From contig CAYHWW010000072.1 in NCBI GenBank assembly GCA_964360145.1, positions 1 through 15,684 of the forward strand: a stretch of DNA of 15,684 nucleotides, written 5' to 3'. Source of the DNA: CAYHWW01 sp964360145. GTDB lineage: Bacteria; Bdellovibrionota; UBA1018; CAYHWW01. Below, in pieces: positions 5,556 to 11,709 of the stretch (its first letter is position 1; each line of letters starts with the position of its first letter). The notes under the pieces were generated by a model that worked only from the letters and a program-made list of their open reading frames with translations, ran no database searches and was not told the DNA's origin. Made by a program: the position numbers and the translations under genes.

Positions 5556-7139
5556 TCAGCGGCCGGTGCCCGCGGGGCGCCGTGCGGCGGCACCGGGGGG
5601 AGGCGGCGTCGAGCCCAGGGCGGGTTGCGCCCGCGGGGACTCAGCGCCCAAGGCGCGCTCGGGGTTGGCGCCGGTGGCGGCTTGGTCTTCGCGTATGAAG
5701 CGCACGGTGATGGCGGCCCAACGTGAGCTCACGATATCGAAGAGCGAACGTGATGAGCCAGCATGGAGCACATCGTCTCCAGTCTTCGATGCTTTTTCCG
5801 CGGCGCCGAAGTGCAGGTGACTCGTGCCCGGTGCGGTAGCACCGCCGCTTGCAGGGCCCTTGCCCTGGTTCAGGATGCCGGCAAGCATGTCTTGGAGCGC
5901 GTTACCGCCGCCCGCGGCTTTGCCACCGCCAGCTTTTTTTGCGGTGGCGTAGAGGTCCGCCGCACTGGTGCGCAACGGGGGTTTGCCGCCATTTGTGCGT
6001 TTCACGAGATCAGGCACGCGGCGGCCCAGGCCATCAAAGAAACCCTTTGAAGTGGGGAAGCCCGCGGCCAGCACCTCCGAGGGTGTTCGTCCGGAGATCA
6101 GCGCTTTTGCCACATTTTCTGTTCCCAAGCCGTTTGTATTATTGAGCATGGTGGCGGCGGCTGTGAAAGCTCTGTCGTGCTCCGGGGTGATCGCCCCATT
6201 GGCGTCGCCCCGCAAGCGGGCGGCATCACGGAGCACATCCGCCGTGCTCGGCAGGTTGCCCACGGTGATGTCCGAGGCATTGTAGAGATTGCCGTAGCTG
6301 CTGCCTTGGCCCAGGCTGCCCTCTGGATTTACGCCTTGGGCGAGGGGTACCGCAGTATCAAAGCCGGGGGTCGCCACGGGATTGCTTTCGCATTGCATGG
6401 AGGCGCGGCACGCATCGGGGAGGGCGTCGCAGGTGTTTAAATCCGGAATGGGCTTCACCATTTCCCGGGCGCCATCGATGAGGGTTCGCGAGTTGTAGTA
6501 TTTCAAGCCAGCCTGCAGGCCTGAGGTGAGGAGGCCGGGGAGGCACACGGCGGATGCATTGCCCTCCGACTTGGTTTTAGAGCCAATCTCCGTGCCTGTG
6601 TTCTGAAAATTAAATGATCCTACTTGCGTGGCAAAGGTAGTGACGCTGGTGCCGAGCCCCACGGCGCTGCCCAGGGCAGTGGTGAATATCTGATCCCTGC
6701 CTTGAGCCGCATCCTGCATGTATTCCTTCGACGTCTCACTGAGAATGAGCGCAGTCGCAATGTCACCAACGCTGAGGGCCATGCCATTTACGCCGCAAAC
6801 AACGGCAAGGACCTGCGCGGCGGCCTTGGTTGTGGGTATTTGATCCAAGACAAGGCACGTGGCGCACACGCCGGCGTTCACCGTGTAGAGAATGGCGAAA
6901 GTGAGATCCGCGTTGGCGCTGTCTTGGGCCATTTTCGATGAGTAACAGAGGTTTGCCACCTGGTTGCCCGAGGCATTCCTGCACGCCTCTGGCGTGGAGC
7001 TGTCGAGGTAGCCTTTGCACGGAGAGCTATTGAGGCTATTCACGCTCAATCCCACGGCGTGGGCCTCAGGGCTGGTCAACATGATGCTGAAGCCCAGCAT
7101 GGCGGCAATCTGCGAGATTTTCGATATCCCCCGGATCAT
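5556..7139 (-). CDS. Exported Gly/Ala-rich protein of unknown function (second gene of pair)
   Basis: From ATG at 7139 the protein has 527-528 residues. A GGGGGAG ribosome site 6 nt upstream supports this start over the ATG 15 nt earlier. It begins with a Sec signal peptide (MIRGISK, hydrophobic core, cleavage near SPEAHA|VG). The next 120 residues hold several cysteines and two hydrophobic stretches (LTFAILYTVNAGVCATCLVL and a long segment ending ALIL). The middle is Asn/Ala-rich and the last third rich in Gly and Lys (KKAGGGKAAGGGN). The C-terminal region has ALQDMLAGIL, then SRSLFDIVSSRW, followed by an Ala/Pro tail. I recognise no family. LFxxVSS also occurs at the C-terminus of the upstream gene's product, 26 nt away on the same strand, so the two are probably cotranscribed and functionally linked (inference). 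Confidence 0.7.
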   Translation of the reverse strand: MIRGISKISQIAAMLGFSIMLTSPEAHAVGLSVNSLNSSPCKGYLDSSTPEACRNASGNQVANLCYSSKMAQDSANADLTFAILYTVNAGVCATCLVLDQIPTTKAAAQVLAVVCGVNGMALSVGDIATALILSETSKEYMQDAAQGRDQIFTTALGSAVGLGTSVTTFATQVGSFNFQNTGTEIGSKTKSEGNASAVCLPGLLTSGLQAGLKYYNSRTLIDGAREMVKPIPDLNTCDALPDACRASMQCESNPVATPGFDTAVPLAQGVNPEGSLGQGSSYGNLYNASDITVGNLPSTADVLRDAARLRGDANGAITPEHDRAFTAAATMLNNTNGLGTENVAKALISGRTPSEVLAAGFPTSKGFFDGLGRRVPDLVKRTNGGKPPLRTSAADLYATAKKAGGGKAAGGGNALQDMLAGILNQGKGPASGGATAPGTSHLHFGAAEKASKTGDDVLHAGSSRSLFDIVSSRWAAITVRFIREDQAATGANPERALGAESPRAQPALGSTPPPPGAAARRPAGTGR

Positions 7140-7165
7140 GCGTTGCTCCCCCATGGTGGCCCGCT

Positions 7166-10100
7166 TTAGCGGATGGCCCCGCGGCGATAGTACATCTGCG
7201 TCGTGCTGCTCACGCGTAAGAAGAGATTGGAGTTGGGGCCGAGGATGCTGCCATCGTCGTCGCCACCGGCGCCCGCGGGGCCGCGGCCGCCGCCTTTTTG
7301 GAAGTCCAAGATGGATTTGCCGGCGCCGCCTTTTTCTTCGCCTTTTTTAGGGAGGAATTGGGCGAGGAGGCCATTGATGTCCATGCCGGTGCCCTGGTTT
7401 TTGCGGGCACCTCCGCCCGTGCTGAAGCCGCCACCACCGATTGTTTCCATGCGGGTGGGGCCGCCCTTGGCTGCAGTTTCGCCTTTGGCATCGCCGCCAC
7501 CGGCGCCGCCCGCGCCGTCGGAGCCGGAGCCCGCGCCGCCACCACCACCGCCCCCGCCGCCGGCGCTATCACCGCGGGCCACCATTTGGCCTGGGGGGCC
7601 GCCGCCATCAGCAAGGCTGCCAGAGGCCGCAGGGCCTCCGCCAGTGGGGTTGAAATAAGGATCAGTGGAGCCCATGGGGCCCGCGTCCACGGAGGGCGAG
7701 GCAAGGGCGATGGGGTCACCGGCCGTGGCGCCGTCGCCGCTGAGACCAACGAAGCCGGGGGCAGGAGCCGTGATGAGGCCATCGCTGCCAGCAAAATCCG
7801 TGGGGCCGCTGAAGCCGGAGTCAGTGGCTGCCGGACTGGGCTCATCCATATAGCCCGCGAGCTCTTTCATCTGGGCCGCCTTGCTGCGGTACTCCGCGGC
7901 GCGCAGGGCATCCTGCGTGCTTTGCACGAGGAGCTGCCCGCCCTTCATGTACATTTCAACGCCGAGGGCTTCTTGTTTTTTAGCGGTTTCATCAATCATG
8001 GAAGCACCGGAGTCACTGGCCCTCTTTTGTTCCTCTTCGGAGCTCACCGCCCGAGCCGCTGAGCCTACCAGGGATGCGGTGTCGCCGGTGATGACCACGC
8101 CGCTTTCATCCACGCCTACGTTGGCTTGCGAGTTTGCGTTGCGTTCACCAACGCCGCGTACGTCATTGCCTTGCCCATCATGCGTGACGCCTAATGCAAT
8201 GATGGCGGCACCCGCGATGGCTCTGGTGGCGCTTGATGCGATGGCATCATCCGAGGTGCTGTGCAATGCCTTAGCTGACTCCGTGAGAGCTAGCTTTTCA
8301 AGGTTGCGGCTTTTGCCTTCATGTTCAGCCTGAAGTCGAGCGAGTTCAACGTTGTGCTGGGCATCCTGGGTGGCGGTGGTCGCACGATACTGATAAACCA
8401 TCTGCATGCCTTGGTCGATAACCTGGAAGGCGGTGGCGGCGGTTTTGCTGAGGTTGCAGCTCACTGGATTCGAGTCCATGATGCGTGAACATTCACCCTC
8501 TGGGATGGCTTTCTCGGGCGCGCGGGGTGTAGTCCCGCGCAAACAGGCAAAAAAAGCTAACCGAGAATAATGCTTCCCTGTTTCAGAGGCCGCGAAACGG
8601 TCCGCCGCAAGCAACAGCTCGGTTTGACCGCAGCCATCGTCGTCGCCACGGTAGGTGCCGTGGGCGTTGCTGTCGTAGTTGGATTTGCGACCAATGATCT
8701 CCGCGCCGCAGTTTTGTTGGCAGCACGCACGCAGGGCCTTGATGGCCTCCAGCCGCGCTAGTGCCTGAGTGTGAGCAGCACCGCCAGCCGTGGCTAGGCT
8801 AGTTGCCTGGTTCTGTGCTGCGGTCTCCCGGGGTTCGGTGGCAGGCAAAGCACCAGGGCCCGTCGCCTCGCAACGATCCCGCGTTTTTGTGCCGCCATAT
8901 CTCAAAGCGTTTCTCAATGATCCTGAGGTGGTGCACTCCTCCATGCAGGCATTTTTAGCGCCCGAGGAATCAAAACCAGAGTTGCTCCCGCCGCCGCGTC
9001 GTCCCTGAGCAGTGTCTTCATCATGCATTGCGCGGCGTGCGTCTGCTGCTTTCCTTGCGCCAGCGGCGTCTTCCTCGGCCATGTTCGAAGCGATTCTAGC
9101 ACTTTCTGCATCGGTGAGTGCTGGGGTGTCGGAAGCCGGTGTCCGCGTGTCATCAGCACGGGGTGCCGCTCCAGGGGCAGCGGCTTCCATTGCAGGAGGA
9201 GGTGCGACGCCAGGGGCCGTAGTCAGCGCTGCGGCAGTGCGGGCGGCAGTGGCCTCTTCGCGGGCTGTCTTACATTCGGGGTTGTTGCTGCCTAGAATTT
9301 CACAGGTATTCACAGCGTTGACCTCACGGTCTTGGGCGTTACTCTCCAGCTCTCTGATGTGATCGCGGGATTGAGAGCTTTCTTCCCTTGCCGCGATGGC
9401 GTTGGCATCAGCTTCCGTGGCTCTAAGCTCATTTTGGCGTGCGGCGTTGCAGGCGGTAGGATCCGCAGGTGCTATGCCCCCTTCTGGAATGCTGCAAGCC
9501 CCAGCGCTAGTGGCCCGGGCCGTGCTCAAGGCAGTGCCGGTTTGACCTGCGTGCGTCGAAGCTTCAGCGATCCGATGGTCCGCCGCGGATTCGCATCCAT
9601 TGCCATTCAGCTTGGGTACCTGCCCTGCGGGGCAGGTACTGGCTTGGCCGGTGCCCGTGGAGGCATCTGTTCTTGTAGCGGTTGTCGTTGTGGGAGTCGC
9701 AGCAGTACCTGTTCTCGTGCGAGGGTCAGAATAAGTGTATCGCCCGCCCTCACCACGTGTGGCAGTGAAAGGCCTGCTGAGGTCAGCGGTGCCATCGTTT
9801 TTCCGTGCAAAGCATCCGCCATGGAATACGCCACCGGCTGCTGCGCAGCTTGAGGCTTCTGTGGTGGTAGCTCCAGTTGCAGCAGCAGGAGCACGGGCAG
9901 CAGTAGAGTCAGGCCTGGTTCCCACAGAAGAGTACCGAATTTCCCCCGCCCCAGGATCGGGCTTTCTGTCGGAATTGACGTCCATGACACACATGCGTGA
10001 GGGGGAGTCGCCTGATTCGCAGCAATAGGTGCCGCTACCTGATGTGGGCCGTATGTCGCAGGCGCTAAATCTACGATCCCGATCAGATGCGCGTTCCGCG

Positions 10101-10504
10101 CTTGTCCGCTGATCGCAGGCGTTATCGGTGATGCGCACGTGGACAGCTCTATTCATTCTGGTCACGCGCACACTGGTGCATTCCACAGCGGCACAATTCA
10201 GCGACGGATCGCCCCAAGGGCCAGCTGCATAGTCGCGGCGCACCCGGCTTGTGTTGCCGCAGCCTGAACTTGAAAAAACGCATCGGTAGGCTGCATGGCT
10301 AGCGGGGAGGTCTAAGACATCGCACTCCGCGGCCTGTGCCCCAGGCGCGGTGAAGCCCAGCGCCAATAAAGCCAGCAACCCCACAAAACTAAAGCGCTTG
10401 AAGCGCAAGCCATGTTCCCCCATAACCCGCAGATCCCCCAACCATAGATTATGGACTAAATTTATCAGATATTCAATGAATTCAGTTTTGAGGTTCGGGC
10501 CCAT
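7166..10504 (-). CDS. Large exported Cys- and Gly-rich protein of unknown function (first gene of pair)
   Basis: The longest open frame gives 1112 residues. The signal peptide core GLLALLALGF ending AQAAEC lies at about residues 43-60. Next comes a Cys-rich domain (about 60-170), Thr/Ala low complexity, a helical region with Asp/Glu/Arg-rich stretches, a second Cys cluster (CMEEC, ACCQQNCG), another long helical region, and a Gly/Ser/Asp-rich section with a run of ten Gly. The C-terminus has MDINGLLAQFLPKK, then SNLFLRVSSTTQMYYRR. I recognise no family. The start is uncertain. ATG 10504 has a strong AGAGGAG site 5 nt upstream but makes a 37-residue region before the hydrophobic core. ATG 10423 or TTG 10408 would give an ordinary signal peptide, and a promoter-like pair lies between. 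It is probably a secreted or surface component. Confidence 0.7.
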   Translation of the reverse strand: MGPNLKTEFIEYLINLVHNLWLGDLRVMGEHGLRFKRFSFVGLLALLALGFTAPGAQAAECDVLDLPASHAAYRCVFSSSGCGNTSRVRRDYAAGPWGDPSLNCAAVECTSVRVTRMNRAVHVRITDNACDQRTSAERASDRDRRFSACDIRPTSGSGTYCCESGDSPSRMCVMDVNSDRKPDPGAGEIRYSSVGTRPDSTAARAPAAATGATTTEASSCAAAGGVFHGGCFARKNDGTADLSRPFTATRGEGGRYTYSDPRTRTGTAATPTTTTATRTDASTGTGQASTCPAGQVPKLNGNGCESAADHRIAEASTHAGQTGTALSTARATSAGACSIPEGGIAPADPTACNAARQNELRATEADANAIAAREESSQSRDHIRELESNAQDREVNAVNTCEILGSNNPECKTAREEATAARTAAALTTAPGVAPPPAMEAAAPGAAPRADDTRTPASDTPALTDAESARIASNMAEEDAAGARKAADARRAMHDEDTAQGRRGGGSNSGFDSSGAKNACMEECTTSGSLRNALRYGGTKTRDRCEATGPGALPATEPRETAAQNQATSLATAGGAAHTQALARLEAIKALRACCQQNCGAEIIGRKSNYDSNAHGTYRGDDDGCGQTELLLAADRFAASETGKHYSRLAFFACLRGTTPRAPEKAIPEGECSRIMDSNPVSCNLSKTAATAFQVIDQGMQMVYQYRATTATQDAQHNVELARLQAEHEGKSRNLEKLALTESAKALHSTSDDAIASSATRAIAGAAIIALGVTHDGQGNDVRGVGERNANSQANVGVDESGVVITGDTASLVGSAARAVSSEEEQKRASDSGASMIDETAKKQEALGVEMYMKGGQLLVQSTQDALRAAEYRSKAAQMKELAGYMDEPSPAATDSGFSGPTDFAGSDGLITAPAPGFVGLSGDGATAGDPIALASPSVDAGPMGSTDPYFNPTGGGPAASGSLADGGGPPGQMVARGDSAGGGGGGGGGAGSGSDGAGGAGGGDAKGETAAKGGPTRMETIGGGGFSTGGGARKNQGTGMDINGLLAQFLPKKGEEKGGAGKSILDFQKGGGRGPAGAGGDDDGSILGPNSNLFLRVSSTTQMYYRRGAIR
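10448..10476 (-). promoter_or_regulatory. Candidate promoter inside the 5' end of the large exported protein ORF
   Basis: On the minus strand TTGAAT (10471-10476) and CATAAT (10448-10453) are 17 nt apart. They lie in a conspicuously AT-rich stretch (about 10440-10490) within a GC-rich region. Transcription would begin near 10441, just before ATG 10423 with GGGGGA 10 nt upstream. If used, the real start is 10423 or 10408 and the segment from 10504 is untranslated leader. Confidence 0.4.
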
Positions 10505-10565
10505 GCGTCTCCTCTTCGGAGGGTGGGGGTGAATTCTTGAATGTTAATGAATTCAGGGCCTTATC

Positions 10566-11471
10566 TTAACGGTTCCAGTCCAACCCGACAAAGTGTCTGG
10601 TTTGGGCCTCGGAAACCGTGATTTTAGAGTCTAAACCCGACATCTTGTCGGGTTTCCTCGCGAGGCGCTCGGCCAAGGCCCTCAACCTGGGGTCGTAGAG
10701 AATGGTGACCAGTGCACGGGCCTGGCGCAGTTCTTCCTCTGTGATCATTCGATGTCGGGGTGACAACGAACTGGGGTGGAGGTTCAGTGCGCGGGCGACT
10801 TCCCTTACTGGTATACGAAATGGGCCTGTCAGTAGCGCTCCGAAACCAGCGCGATGGGGTCCTCTGCGCCACAGGCTCTCCGCATCGATTCGCAGAAGTA
10901 AAGCTGCCGCGCCGGCAAGGGCTTCAAGATCGAAGTAATGCGGCACGGTCATTTCCCGCGGCAGCGGCGTGCCGGTCACCGCAGACGTGGGGTCAGCGGA
11001 AATGTATTTGTGAAACTGGGCCTTCGAGTAAAAACCGAGTTTTTCCAAATGACCATGCGGCGCGGGCCACGGGGCGGCTATCAGCCCCAGGTAATCGAGG
11101 TGGGTGCTCCATTCCCACTGTAGCGGGTCATTGCAGATGCCTTTTCTGCACGGATTGAGATGGATGTAGCGCACTTGCCGCTTGAGTTGATGGATATCGG
11201 GAATGGATTGGGGGAGGGGAAGGGGCTGCCATTCCGTTTTGCACAAGCAGCGGCGAAGCATTCTCAATAGCAGCGAGGGATCCGTTCGGTCATGCCAGAG
11301 CAAAACATGGAGGTGATTGGGCATCAGCACCGCCGCCGCGGCCTGCGGAAATGCGCGCACCATGCGGTTCCATACGAGCACGCAACGACTTCGATTGGAG
11401 AACGGAGTCTGCGGTGACGGAGCCCGGGCGACGAGGTGCCAGGCCAAAGGGGAGGTTGTTTTCTGTATCAT
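10566..11471 (-). CDS. REP-associated tyrosine transposase (RAYT, Y1/HUH family)
   Basis: From ATG at 11471 the protein has 301 residues. The HUH metal motif is in MPNHLHVLLW (His53, His55), and the probable catalytic tyrosine is Tyr102 in QVRYIHLNPCRKGIC, followed by DPLQWEWSTHLDYLGL, the classic IS200-like/RAYT signature. The C-terminal half has a likely helix-turn-helix (VREVARALNLHPSSLS) that could bind DNA. RAYTs nick and join single-stranded DNA at REP hairpins and are usually immobile single-copy genes. The open frame extends to a TTG at 11528, but that part lies in a REP palindrome and lacks homology. The last 25 or so residues are encoded by REP sequence, with two palindromes before the stop. 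The gene is flanked on both sides by matching REP pairs. The ribosome site is weak, so expression is probably low. Confidence 0.88.
   Translation of the reverse strand: MIQKTTSPLAWHLVARAPSPQTPFSNRSRCVLVWNRMVRAFPQAAAAVLMPNHLHVLLWHDRTDPSLLLRMLRRCLCKTEWQPLPLPQSIPDIHQLKRQVRYIHLNPCRKGICNDPLQWEWSTHLDYLGLIAAPWPAPHGHLEKLGFYSKAQFHKYISADPTSAVTGTPLPREMTVPHYFDLEALAGAAALLLRIDAESLWRRGPHRAGFGALLTGPFRIPVREVARALNLHPSSLSPRHRMITEEELRQARALVTILYDPRLRALAERLARKPDKMSGLDSKITVSEAQTRHFVGLDWNR
10582..10602. repeat. REP palindrome A (downstream pair)
   Basis: AACCCGACA-AAG-TGTCTGGTT: 9-nt arms with one mismatch (T for G) and a 3-nt loop. It lies inside the last codons of the RAYT gene. GTC is one nt upstream on the plus strand, as in copy C. 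Confidence 0.85.
10633..10655. repeat. REP palindrome B (downstream pair)
   Basis: AAACCCGACA-TCT-TGTCGGGTTT: perfect 10-nt arms and a 3-nt loop, 52 nt from copy A (arm start to arm start). It lies in the RAYT coding frame. GTCT precedes it on the plus strand, as in copy D. Confidence 0.88.
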
Positions 11472-11517
11472 GGGTCGTGCGCTCAGCAAGGAGCATGCCT
11501 CCAACCATGTCCCGGTC

Positions 11518-11540
11518 GAACCCGACAAAGTGTCGGGTTC
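11518..11540. repeat. REP palindrome C (upstream pair)
   Basis: GAACCCGACA-AAG-TGTCGGGTTC: perfect 10-nt arms and the same AAG loop as copy A. It is preceded by GTC and lies just upstream of the RAYT gene. Confidence 0.9.
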
Positions 11541-11569
11541 AGAGGTGGAAATCCGTACTTTCAGGGTCT

Positions 11570-11592
11570 AAACCCGACACTTTGTCGGGTTA
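11570..11592. repeat. REP palindrome D (upstream pair)
   Basis: AACCCGACA-CTT-TGTCGGGTT (11571-11591): perfect 9-nt arms, 52 nt from copy C, the same spacing as A to B. The spacers C-D and A-B align without gaps at 19 of 31 positions, so C-D and A-B are direct copies of one two-palindrome unit. Confidence 0.88.
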
Positions 11593-11594
11593 CA

Positions 11595-11627
11595 GCGCCT
11601 CCGCGGCAAGGCTTGCCGCGGAGGCGC
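11595..11627. repeat. Perfect 16-bp hairpin next to the REPtron
   Basis: GCGCCTCCGCGGCAAG and its exact complement are separated by a single base. The hairpin begins 3 nt after REP D and lies about 80 nt before the membrane/spermidine-synthase gene. There is no T-tract on either side. It could be a transcription roadblock, a leader structure or part of the mobile unit. Confidence 0.8.
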
Positions 11628-11709
11628 GGTGATAACGCGTGCCATGTGCCCCAACACTCACGGCCCGGCGCCCGCCGGACGATAATTATAGGGAAGAGGT
11701 GCCCCCCCT

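Noticed and set aside
7161..7172. CCGCT-TT-AGCGG palindrome between the two exported protein genes
   Set aside because: A 5-bp stem over the stop codon, too short to call a regulatory element.
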